Shown: in pieces, positions 1-5,691 of the stretch
How the letters are laid out: each line of letters begins with the position of its first letter
Position numbering within the stretch: the stretch's first letter is position 1
DNA from: an uncultured Parabacteroides sp.
GTDB lineage: Bacteria > Bacteroidota > Bacteroidia > Bacteroidales > Tannerellaceae
DNA length: 5,698 nt
Assembly: GCA_900547435.1 (NCBI GenBank)
Contig: URGO01000177.1
Location: forward strand, 1-5,698
Direction of reading: 5' to 3'
The notes under the pieces: model-generated
What the model was told of the DNA's origin: nothing
The model's database searches: none
Seen by the model: only the letters and a program-made list of their open reading frames with translations
Made by a program: the position numbers and the translations under genes

Positions 1-806
1 CCCTCGTAATACTCGATAAAGCGTGAAGATGCGGCCGACTTTGTAGCGGGATTGAAAGGCAGCAGCAAAGCAACTTTCAGCTGGTCCATGCGCTTCGTGT
101 CTTTCGGTACCGAGAGGAGTGCGTTCACCTCAGCCTCCGACTGGATAATCTCTTCGGCCGGAGCCTTCTCTTGCTCTGCCAGCATCTTCTCGTCCTTGAT
201 AGGCACGATGATGGTCATACCCGCTTTGACACCCCGTTTCAGGGCCGGATTGCGTTTCAACAACTCATAACTCGACACCTTGAATTTCCGGCATATACTA
301 TACATCGTCTCTCTTTTCTGAACGATATATTCCATCTCCTTTGCGCCCCCATCCTGCGGAGCTGCCTTATCGGTCACCGGCTTACGCCCTGCGTTCCGGT
401 CCACCGGAATACGGATAGTTTTACCCGCCCGGAAGGTCTTTACCGACAAACCCGGATTGGCCTCCACGATGTATTGTGCCGGCACTTTATATTTCATCGA
501 AACCGCATATAGCGTCTCTTTCCGTTCTATCGTATGGAAAATATAGGTTTCTGTTTCAGCCCCTTCAGTAAACGAGGCTTCTTTCTTCGGGATGAGCAGC
601 TCTGCTCCGGCCTTGATACCTTCCCGGCTACCGGGATTCAACTTGTAAATTGCTTCGGGTGTAACGCCATACATGGTTGCGATGGCGTAGACCGTCTCTC
701 CCTGCTCAATGGTATGTGTAAATGTCTGCTCCTGCTGGGCGTATGCCATCAGCCCCGTGCAGCACCACAAAATATAGATAAAAATATATCTTTTCAGGTT
801 GTCCAT
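1..806 (-). CDS. LysM-repeat secreted protein with start of periplasmic binding domain (partial, C-terminus beyond window)
   Basis: The reading frame is open from the ATG at 806-804 to the left edge, giving 268 complete codons. Residues 1-23 form a signal peptide: a basic start (NLKR), a hydrophobic core, and AYA before Gln24. Three LysM-type repeats follow, at about residues 28-73, 88-134 and 159-202. Each has the family's T(V/I)xxxETxY opening, an (E/L)xNP centre and an (AG)xxIxIP ending. A charged Lys/Glu linker (203-241) leads into LKVALLLPFN, which resembles the first strand of a type 1 periplasmic binding fold; SRFIEYYE near the edge also fits the LysM-plus-binding-domain proteins of Bacteroidales, usually about twice this length. 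LysM repeats bind N-acetylglucosamine polymers, so attachment to peptidoglycan in the periplasm is likely; the ligand of the second domain is unknown. The start is supported by a TAnnTTTG promoter 24 bases upstream. It is divergent from the DUF4831 gene. Confidence 0.9.
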   Translation of the reverse strand, partial: MDNLKRYIFIYILWCCTGLMAYAQQEQTFTHTIEQGETVYAIATMYGVTPEAIYKLNPGSREGIKAGAELLIPKKEASFTEGAETETYIFHTIERKETLYAVSMKYKVPAQYIVEANPGLSVKTFRAGKTIRIPVDRNAGRKPVTDKAAPQDGGAKEMEYIVQKRETMYSICRKFKVSSYELLKRNPALKRGVKAGMTIIVPIKDEKMLAEQEKAPAEEIIQSEAEVNALLSVPKDTKRMDQLKVALLLPFNPATKSAASSRFIEYYE

Positions 807-829
807 TCTTCTTTTTTTTGATTCGCACA

Positions 830-860
830 CAAAAGTACAACATCTTTTGCACATACGCAA
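830..860 (-). promoter_or_regulatory. Bacteroidetes-type promoter for the LysM gene
   Basis: Read on the minus strand, TACTTTTG (837-830) is an exact match to the Bacteroidetes -7 box TAnnTTTG. A TTG at 860-858 serves as the -33 element, with 20 bases between them. The -7 box lies about 23 bases before the ATG, which gives a very short leader containing the A-rich tract AAAAAAAAGAAGA in place of a Shine-Dalgarno. Found by pattern only. Confidence 0.7.
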
Positions 861-885
861 GAGGCAATTTATATTCATGACATGT

Positions 886-1069
886 CTTACAAACTTACAA
901 AACTGACAACTGACAATTAGCAAAAAGCATTGCGCTTGCATAAAAAACAGGAATAAAAAATTATATCATATATTATATATAATATATATAATATATGATA
1001 TAAATGTCTTTCTTGTTTTTCTTTGTTGATTAAGCTAATTGTCAGTTGTCAGTTTTGTAAGTTTGTAAG
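886..1069. repeat. 184-base nested inverted repeat with perfect 36-base arms
   Basis: The outer arms 886-921 and 1034-1069 are perfect reverse complements. Each arm is itself built of short tandem units: CTTACAAA twice, then ACTGACA twice. Inside lie a second helix (943-953 with 1010-1020, 11 pairs with one G-T) and a third, purely palindromic A/T core (961-981 with 983-1003, 21 pairs around a single base at 982). Non-pairing stretches separate the helices. The whole could extrude as a cruciform or be transcribed as one long hairpin. It has no coding capacity, and I see no clear target-site duplication at its edges, so calling it a miniature transposable element would be a guess. Its unit sequences resemble the octamer arrays at 2571-2737. 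Confidence 0.92.
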
Positions 1070-1166
1070 TTGTAATATTTTGTCTTTTCTGTCAACTTTG
1101 CTTAACCGTTGCGTGGGCATTAGTTCACCTGCGGTATTCCGGCTAAAACAAGAGGCAATAAATCAG

Positions 1167-1188
1167 CTTTTAAGCATTCGATTAAAAG
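1167..1188. other. Small stem-loop in intergenic region
   Basis: CTTTTAA (1167-1173) and TTAAAAG (1182-1188) are perfect complements around an 8-base loop. No T-run follows on either strand, so I do not call it a terminator. It may be chance in A/T-rich DNA. Confidence 0.35.
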
Positions 1189-1207
1189 AGGGGCTTTACT
1201 GAGATAG

Positions 1208-1240
1208 TGAGATGGGGTAAGTTGAAATTACCCTATCTCA
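1208..1240. other. 13-base-pair stem-loop of unknown role
   Basis: TGAGATGGGGTAA (1208-1220) pairs with TTACCCTATCTCA (1228-1240) with a single G-T wobble and a 7-base loop. The 8 bases just before it (1200-1207, TGAGATAG) also match the outer part of the right arm perfectly, so two alternative pairings exist. It is followed by a pyrimidine-rich but not T-only stretch, which makes a classical terminator unlikely on the plus strand. It could be an RNA element, a protein-binding palindrome or a decayed terminator. Confidence 0.5.
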
Positions 1241-1317
1241 TCCTTCCTCTTACATACAACCTTTTCTAAAGCATGGACACAACAATGGATTAATTGCTTC
1301 TTGCTTTTATTTGGAGA

Positions 1318-1378
1318 CAATCATAGGCATAAACAGAAATGATTATAGGCATGAATGAAAAGCAATCATAGGCAGGAA
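1318..1378. repeat. Three direct copies of a 16-base motif at 22-23 base spacing
   Basis: Copies lie at 1318-1333, 1340-1355 and 1363-1378 and share ATAGGCA exactly; the full consensus is close to CAATCATAGGCATGAA. The starts are 22 and 23 bases apart, about two helical turns, so the copies face the same side of the DNA. They sit 58 bases upstream of the -33 box of the DUF4831 promoter, a position suited to an activator or repressor array. Which gene they serve and what binds them are unknown. Confidence 0.6.
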
Positions 1379-1435
1379 CGCCGGCGAAGACAGGCAGCTT
1401 TCGTATATTTTAACATCCTATTCCCTCATTTATGC

Positions 1436-1464
1436 TTGCAGGTAAGATTTTTTTTGTAAATTTG
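1436..1464 (+). promoter_or_regulatory. Bacteroidetes-type promoter for the DUF4831 gene
   Basis: TAAATTTG (1457-1464) is an exact match to TAnnTTTG, and a TTG at 1436-1438 lies 18 bases upstream as a -33 element. The predicted transcript would begin around 1470 and have a leader of roughly 35-40 bases before the ATG at 1507. The promoter's position argues against the in-frame ATG at 1432 as the true start, because that codon would lie upstream of the transcript. Confidence 0.65.
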
Positions 1465-1506
1465 TCCTTTGAAATTAAGAATCTAAAAAACAGACACGAA
1501 AAAGAA

Positions 1507-2571
1507 ATGAAAAATATAATCCTGCTTGTAAGCCTGCTCTTGTCGGTCTCGGCAATGGCACAGACCAAGGTTGTCAAGGCTAACGCCGTCAAAGCCAATG
1601 ATTACGGAGTAACCTACTCCCTCCCTAAAACACAATTAGTGGTAGACGCCGAAGTGACGAAAGTAACCTGCAAGGCCGGGCCTTATTACCGCTATGCCGA
1701 GAAATATTTAGGCGTAAAGAAATTCATCACCGAAGATAAAGTTTATTATGAGTTGGGAAAAGTGAAGCTGCTGAACCGCGGTATTCCCGACAAAGACAAT
1801 ACTTATATCGTTTCGTTCAAGGCGGGTACGGTGGCGCCTTACGCTTACCTGACCGAAGAGGGCCTACTCTGCTCCATCAATGCGGAGTACACGCCCGAAA
1901 CAGAAGCAGAGGACGAAAATACAAACAAACGGAAACGGGCCGTGGCTACCGATGCGTCGGTATTTACCGAGGAATTGCTGATGGCCGGATCGACCGCCAA
2001 GCAAGCCGAGGTAGCCGCCAAGCAAATCTACCGCATCCGCGAAAGCCGGATGAACATCCTGACCGGTGATGCCGACAATCTCCCGCCTGACGGACAGGCC
2101 ATGCAGCTGGTCATTGAAGAGCTGGAAGCGCAAGAGGAGGCCCTGACCAACCTGTTTACCGGAGTGATTACCCGTGAGACCGAACAGTATGAAGTAACCA
2201 TCATCCCGAACGACGATTTGGAAAAAGAGGTTATTTTCCGCTTCTCGGAACATCTGGGAATTGTGGATGCGGACGATTTGGGCGGAGAGCCTGTCTACAT
2301 GAACCTGACGGCCACCGAACGTGCTCCGCAACTGGACCCCAAAGAGGCCGAAAAGAAAGAAAAATCCTTGAAAGGCATTGTATATAATGTCCCCGGAAAG
2401 GCACGTATCGAACTCTTTACCGCCCGGAAAAGCCTGTATAAAGGCGAAGCGCAGATTACACAATTCGGTACGCGCGAAGCCCTGGCGCCGGTGATGTTTG
2501 AAGACAAAAAAGCACCCGTGAAGGTTTATTTCTATCCGGAGACAGGGGCAATCAAGCAGATCATACAGTAA
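1507..2571 (+). CDS. DUF4831 family secreted protein of unknown function
   Basis: This 354-residue protein is recognised as DUF4831, an uncharacterised Bacteroidales family, from its N-terminal pattern (YGVTYSLPKTQLVV at 33-46, AGPYYRYAEKYLG at 57-69) and its C-terminal end (EALAPVMF then VKVYFYPETGAI). Length is normal for the family. I chose the ATG at 1507 over the in-frame ATG at 1432. From 1507 the product opens with a typical signal peptide, and the earlier choice would add 25 residues and overrun the promoter. Residues 1-18 are the signal peptide: MKN, a Leu/Val core, then AMA before Gln19. No lipobox cysteine and no later membrane segment is visible, so the periplasm is the likely location. 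Residues 129-145 and 276-288 are highly charged and may be exposed linkers. Function is unknown. The POT gene follows after 169 bases and may or may not share the transcript. Confidence 0.9.
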   Translation: MKNIILLVSLLLSVSAMAQTKVVKANAVKANDYGVTYSLPKTQLVVDAEVTKVTCKAGPYYRYAEKYLGVKKFITEDKVYYELGKVKLLNRGIPDKDNTYIVSFKAGTVAPYAYLTEEGLLCSINAEYTPETEAEDENTNKRKRAVATDASVFTEELLMAGSTAKQAEVAAKQIYRIRESRMNILTGDADNLPPDGQAMQLVIEELEAQEEALTNLFTGVITRETEQYEVTIIPNDDLEKEVIFRFSEHLGIVDADDLGGEPVYMNLTATERAPQLDPKEAEKKEKSLKGIVYNVPGKARIELFTARKSLYKGEAQITQFGTREALAPVMFEDKKAPVKVYFYPETGAIKQIIQ

Positions 2572-2737
2572 GTTTTTGAGTTTATCAGTTTATTAGTTTT
2601 TGAATTAACAAGTTGACAAGGAAACGAGTTGACAAGATTCGTTGAAAGACAATAAAGACTTAAAAACTAACAAACAACAAACTTAAAAACTTAAGAACTT
2701 AAAAAACACATAAACTTAAAAACTTAAAAACTAAAAA
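2571..2737. repeat. Opposed arrays of degenerate octamer repeats
   Basis: The left part has units with an 8-base period starting AGTT: 2571, 2579, 2587, 2595, 2611 and 2627, of which the last two read AGTTGACA. The right part has units close to ACTTAAAA at 2658, 2666, 2681, 2689, 2697, 2714, 2722 and 2730. The right unit is essentially the reverse complement of the left AGTTTTT(G/A) unit, so the spacer is a large imperfect inverted repeat; for example 2571-2582 pairs with 2721-2732 over 12 positions with one G-T. It fills the gap between the DUF4831 stop and the POT start. Without a recognisable TAnnTTTG box here, the POT promoter is not located. Confidence 0.75.
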
Positions 2738-2740
2738 ATT

Positions 2741-4258
2741 ATGTTTGAAGGACAACCTAAAGGTTTATATGCGTTAGCCCTCGCGAATACAGGAGAGCGC
2801 TTCGGATATTATACCATGCTTGCGGTGTTCGTGCTATTCCTGCAAGCGAATTTCGGATTTTCGGCCGGTACAGCCGGACTTATTTACTCAGTATTCTTAG
2901 GATTCGTTTATTTCCTGCCCCTGTTCGGAGGTATGTTGGCAGACAAGTTCGGGTTCGGAAAGATGGTGACCATCGGTATCACAATCATGTTTCTGGGCTA
3001 TCTGTTGCTGGCTATTCCGTTGGGCAACGGTGGTGTGGCTATTGCCGCCATGGGAGGCGCGTTGGCACTGATTTGCGCCGGTACGGGATTGTTTAAAGGT
3101 AACCTGCAAGTGATGGTGGGCAACCTGTATGATGACGCGCAATTTGCCGCTAAGCGTGATGCCGGATTCCAAATATTCTATATGGCTATCAATCTCGGTG
3201 CGACGTTTGCTCCGACCGCGGCCATTGAGATGATGAACTGGGCGCAGACCTCGTTGGGCATGAGCGAAGCCGACTCATATCACCTGGCATTTGCCGTAGC
3301 TTGCTTCTCGCTGATTGCCTCGATTGCCATCTATTATGTATTCCGCGGAACATTCAAACATGCCGACCGCAATAAGGTATCGGCCGAATCGAGCGGGGCA
3401 GCTATCAAGGAATTATCGCCATCCGAAACCAAAGAGCGCATCATCTGCCTCTGTCTGGTATTTGCCGTAGTGATTTTCTTCTGGATGGCATTCCATCAGA
3501 ATGGTTCTACGTTGACTTACTTCGCGCGTGACTATACGGCCACAAGCTCCAGCGGACTGGCCAGCATGTCGTTCTATGTGATTAACTTGGTACTGGGTAT
3601 CTTTATCGTATATGGCTTGTTCGGTTTGTTCCAAAGCAAGACGAGTAAAGGAAAAGGCATCTCAGCCCTAATCACCCTCGCGGCTATTGCAGGACTGGTT
3701 TACCAATACAATCAATTGCCGGAAACTACAGCGGTAAGCGCACCTATCTTCCAGCAATTCAATGCCTGCTTTGTAGTAGCGTTGACCCCGGTTTCTATCG
3801 CCCTGTTCGGCTGGTTGGCCAAGAAAGGCAAAGAACCTACGGCTCCGTTGAAAATCGGATTGGGTATGCTGGTTGCAGCTGTAGCCTACATTTTGATGAC
3901 ATTCGGTTCATTGGGATTGCCCGCACCGGAGTTTGACGCAGCCGGCCAACCGATGCACATGGCAGACGTAACGCCCAACCTCCTCATCATGACCTATCTG
4001 ATATTGACTTTCGCCGAGTTGCTTCTCTCTCCAATCGGTATTTCGTTTGTATCGAAAGTAGCACCTCCTAAATATGCAGGTATGATGATGGGTGGATGGT
4101 TCGTAGCTACGGCTATCGGAAACTTCCTGGTAAGCATCCCGGCGTTGATGTGGGGCGCATCCCTGACGGTAGTATGGGGTGTACTGGTAGGTATCTGCTT
4201 GTTAGCAGCCCTCTTTATCTTCGTCATCTTGAAACGATTGAACAAAGTAGCAAAATAA
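2741..4258 (+). CDS. POT/PTR family proton-coupled oligopeptide transporter
   Basis: This 505-residue inner-membrane protein of the major facilitator superfamily is expected to import di- and tripeptides with protons. Hydrophobic segments run almost throughout, giving about 12-14 helices. Family marks visible are ERFGYY (19-24) in helix 1, GGMLADKFGFGK (63-74) in the helix 2-3 loop, GLFKGN (116-121) carrying the helix-4 lysine K119, FQIFYMAINLGA (143-154), close to the PTR2 signature, and AELLLSPIG (425-433) with the helix-10 glutamate E426. Two departures from well-studied POTs are visible. The first glutamate of ExxER is Asn16 (NTGER), and the helix-7 region reads FHQNGS (251-256) where many members have an acidic residue. 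The start ATG is preceded only by A/T-rich DNA, as is usual in this phylum. Family assignment is sure; the peptide specificity is not. A nitrate or other NPF-type substrate is less likely. Confidence 0.95.
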   Translation: MFEGQPKGLYALALANTGERFGYYTMLAVFVLFLQANFGFSAGTAGLIYSVFLGFVYFLPLFGGMLADKFGFGKMVTIGITIMFLGYLLLAIPLGNGGVAIAAMGGALALICAGTGLFKGNLQVMVGNLYDDAQFAAKRDAGFQIFYMAINLGATFAPTAAIEMMNWAQTSLGMSEADSYHLAFAVACFSLIASIAIYYVFRGTFKHADRNKVSAESSGAAIKELSPSETKERIICLCLVFAVVIFFWMAFHQNGSTLTYFARDYTATSSSGLASMSFYVINLVLGIFIVYGLFGLFQSKTSKGKGISALITLAAIAGLVYQYNQLPETTAVSAPIFQQFNACFVVALTPVSIALFGWLAKKGKEPTAPLKIGLGMLVAAVAYILMTFGSLGLPAPEFDAAGQPMHMADVTPNLLIMTYLILTFAELLLSPIGISFVSKVAPPKYAGMMMGGWFVATAIGNFLVSIPALMWGASLTVVWGVLVGICLLAALFIFVILKRLNKVAK

Positions 4259-4269
4259 TTGACAATTCA

Positions 4270-4297
4270 TTTTCAATTTTCAACTTTCAATTTTCAA
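4270..4297. repeat. Four tandem 7-base repeats (TTTTCAA)
   Basis: Units at 4270, 4277, 4284 and 4291 read TTTTCAA, TTTTCAA, CTTTCAA and TTTTCAA. They occupy most of the 47 bases between the POT stop and the GTG of the next ORF. They are too short for a CRISPR and have no spacers. They belong to the same class of A/T-rich short intergenic repeats seen at 886-1069 and 2571-2737. Confidence 0.85.
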
Positions 4298-4305
4298 TTT
4301 AAATC

Positions 4306-4704
4306 GTGGTAAGGAAACTGACACATATCGCCCAAACGACTTTACGGTTCCGCAGATGGAGCCGTAAGGCGTATGCTGCGTTTGTCAGTATCCACCGGCA
4401 AGTGACGATGGGGCATCTGGCCGCTTCGTTGACTGAACGATTCCAAGCCAAGCAACAAGCCTTGCATGGATGGATGGAAGGCAGAAGCGGTGCAAACCTG
4501 TCTGATGAGGAGAAGATACAGGCATCCGATTTGCCCGACTCGGAGTTGCTCCAGGTGGCTCTCGAAAAGGGATGGGTGTGTCTGGTGGAAACTCCCGTAA
4601 TCCCAGCGGATTATTCTTTTGAAAAAATAGAAAATAGCGATAGTAGTATGCCGAGCGGATGGATATCCCCTAATGGGGTGTCTGTCCGCTTTTTTTATTT
4701 TTAA
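4306..4704 (+). CDS. Small basic protein of unknown function upstream of bioB
   Basis: This is a 132-residue open frame. GTG at 4306 is the only standard start ahead of the distinctive N-terminus, because an in-frame TAA at 4300-4302 closes the frame just before it. Residues 14-21 are strongly basic (RFRRWSRK), followed by AYAAFVSIHRQVTMGHLAASL (22-42), a mildly hydrophobic stretch that is not a clear signal peptide; the middle (60-110) is acidic and soluble-looking. I have a weak recollection of RWSRKxYAxF in other short Bacteroidetes ORFs and N-terminal extensions, but cannot verify it and assign no function. The base sequence looks coding: no stops, mixed third positions. Residues 117-132 are encoded by the terminator hairpin and its T-run, so the functional protein probably ends earlier or the tail is unimportant. 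Spacing to the POT gene is 47 bases with no visible promoter; bioB starts 3 bases after the stop. It could instead be a regulatory leader peptide for bioB. Confidence 0.6.
   Translation: MVRKLTHIAQTTLRFRRWSRKAYAAFVSIHRQVTMGHLAASLTERFQAKQQALHGWMEGRSGANLSDEEKIQASDLPDSELLQVALEKGWVCLVETPVIPADYSFEKIENSDSSMPSGWISPNGVSVRFFYF
4654..4702 (+). terminator. Intrinsic terminator or attenuator just before bioB
   Basis: AGCGGA (4654-4659) pairs with TCCGCT (4685-4690). TGGATA (4660-4665) pairs with TGTCTG (4679-4684) with three G-T wobbles. After a bulged T, CCCC (4667-4670) pairs with GGGG (4675-4678) around a TAAT loop. This 16-pair stem runs straight into seven T's, an A and five more T's (4690-4702). 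It has the form of a Rho-independent terminator, but its T-run ends 5 bases before the bioB ATG and inside the end of the small ORF. A second AGCGGA lies at 4605-4610 and could compete for the right arm. Confidence 0.82.
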
Positions 4705-4707
4705 TCT

Positions 4708-5691
4708 ATGAACGACTTAATATTCCTAAAACAAAAGGTCCTATCCGGCGGACTATTAAATAAAGATGAAGCCTTATCGCTCTTGAAGGCAGACAAGCCG
4801 GAACTATACGAAGCCTCGCACGACATCACCCGGCACTTCCTGGGCAATAAATTCGATACCTGCTCCATCATCAATGCCCGGAGCGGGAATTGCGGGGAGG
4901 ATTGCAAATGGTGCGCCCAATCGGCCCATTATCCGACCCAAATAAACACCTATCCCCTGGTGAGCGAAAAGGTCTGTGTGGAGCACGCCATAGGCACCTA
5001 CCGGCAGGGCATCGGGCGATTGGCATTGGTGACCAGTGGACGGAGGGTCAATGGCTCCGACATGAAATCAATCACCCATATCGTACAGGCCATGAAAGCC
5101 TCGTGCGGCATCAAGTGTTGCGCTTCGATGGGGCTGCTCGGGTACGAGGAACTACTGGCCCTCCGGGAGAGTGGCGTGGAGAATTACCATTGCAATATCG
5201 AGACCGCTCCCTCCTATTTCCCGAAATTATGTACGACTCATACCCTCGAACAAAAACTAAAGACCATCCGTATGGCACGCGGGTTGGGGTTCCGGATATG
5301 TAGCGGAGGGATTATCGGTATGGGCGAATCACCTGAACAACGGGTGGAGATGGCGCTCTTCCTCCAACGGGAAGGCATCCTTTCCATCCCCTTGAACCTG
5401 CTCCAGCCTATCCCCGGAACTCCCTTGGAACATACGCCTCCCTTGAGCGAAGAGGAAATACTGACCACCATCGCCATCTTCCGGTTCGTCAATCCGCAAG
5501 CCTACCTGCGTTTCTCGGGAGGACGCGCCCAACTATCGGAATCCACCCAGCGCAAGGCATTGCATATCGGGATAAACGCGGCCATCATCGGGGATCTGTT
5601 GACCACCATCGGGAGCCGTGTGGAAGAAGACAAACGATTATTCATCTCCGAATGGTATAACCTGAAGGAAAATACAGATTGGGAACAATGA
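4708..5691 (+). CDS. bioB: Biotin synthase (radical SAM)
   Basis: This 327-residue enzyme converts dethiobiotin to biotin by inserting sulfur, using S-adenosylmethionine radicals; it is the last step of biotin synthesis, in the cytoplasm. The radical SAM cluster motif is GNCGEDCKWC, with Cys62, Cys66 and Cys69. Other family marks are NIETAPSYF (163-171), CSGGIIGMGE (198-207), IPLNLLQPIPGTPLE (227-241), AYLRFSGGRAQ (265-275) and LLTTIGSRVEEDK (297-309). Length is slightly below E. coli BioB (346). Aligned from memory to E. coli, the [2Fe-2S] ligands Cys128, Cys188 and Arg260 correspond to Cys138, Cys198 and Arg268. The position of Cys97 is Ala106, and additional cysteines occur at 137 and 162. 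This fits the anaerobe-type (Type II) BioB with a different auxiliary cluster. It lies directly behind a terminator hairpin, so expression probably depends on readthrough. Its TGA overlaps a following ATG. Confidence 0.96.
   Translation: MNDLIFLKQKVLSGGLLNKDEALSLLKADKPELYEASHDITRHFLGNKFDTCSIINARSGNCGEDCKWCAQSAHYPTQINTYPLVSEKVCVEHAIGTYRQGIGRLALVTSGRRVNGSDMKSITHIVQAMKASCGIKCCASMGLLGYEELLALRESGVENYHCNIETAPSYFPKLCTTHTLEQKLKTIRMARGLGFRICSGGIIGMGESPEQRVEMALFLQREGILSIPLNLLQPIPGTPLEHTPPLSEEEILTTIAIFRFVNPQAYLRFSGGRAQLSESTQRKALHIGINAAIIGDLLTTIGSRVEEDKRLFISEWYNLKENTDWEQ

Larger units (their letters stand above)
807..1506. other. Divergent intergenic region without a supported gene
   Basis: This 700-base gap lies between two outward-facing genes. 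I find no convincing coding sequence, tRNA or known RNA in it. It contains the LysM promoter (830-860), a large nested inverted repeat (886-1069), a 7-base-pair stem-loop (1167-1188), a 13-base-pair stem-loop (1208-1240), three copies of a 16-base motif (1318-1378) and the DUF4831 promoter (1436-1464). Stretch 1071-1166 and stretch 1241-1317 show nothing I can name. A small RNA gene cannot be excluded. Confidence 0.7.

Noticed and set aside
52..821. Three plus-strand open frames (52-270, 171-512, 534-821)
   Set aside because: They lie opposite the LysM gene, whose frame has clear signal peptide and repeat structure. The plus-strand products have no domain sense and overlap each other.
886..1069. 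Terminal inverted repeats of an insertion sequence
   Set aside because: Only 112 bases lie between the arms, with no transposase frame and no clear target-site duplication. A noncoding derivative element remains possible and is kept as a finding.
1208..1240. Rho-independent terminator
   Set aside because: No T-run follows on either strand, and no gene ends nearby on either strand.
1864..2463. 199-codon open frame on the minus strand inside the DUF4831 gene
   Set aside because: It lies wholly opposite a confident gene, its product shows no recognisable domain, and there is no promoter-like box in front of it. It is explained by the codon bias of the sense strand.
2594..2602. Promoter box for the POT gene (TAGTTTTTG)
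   Set aside because: It has one base too many to match TAnnTTTG and is part of the octamer array, where such matches arise by repetition.
4270..4297. CRISPR array
   Set aside because: The units are only 7 bases, with no spacers and no Cas genes nearby.
4890..5303. 137-codon plus-strand frame inside bioB
   Set aside because: It is an alternative frame of a gene whose own frame has all the biotin synthase motifs; the product is low-complexity Gly/Arg-rich and unrecognisable.
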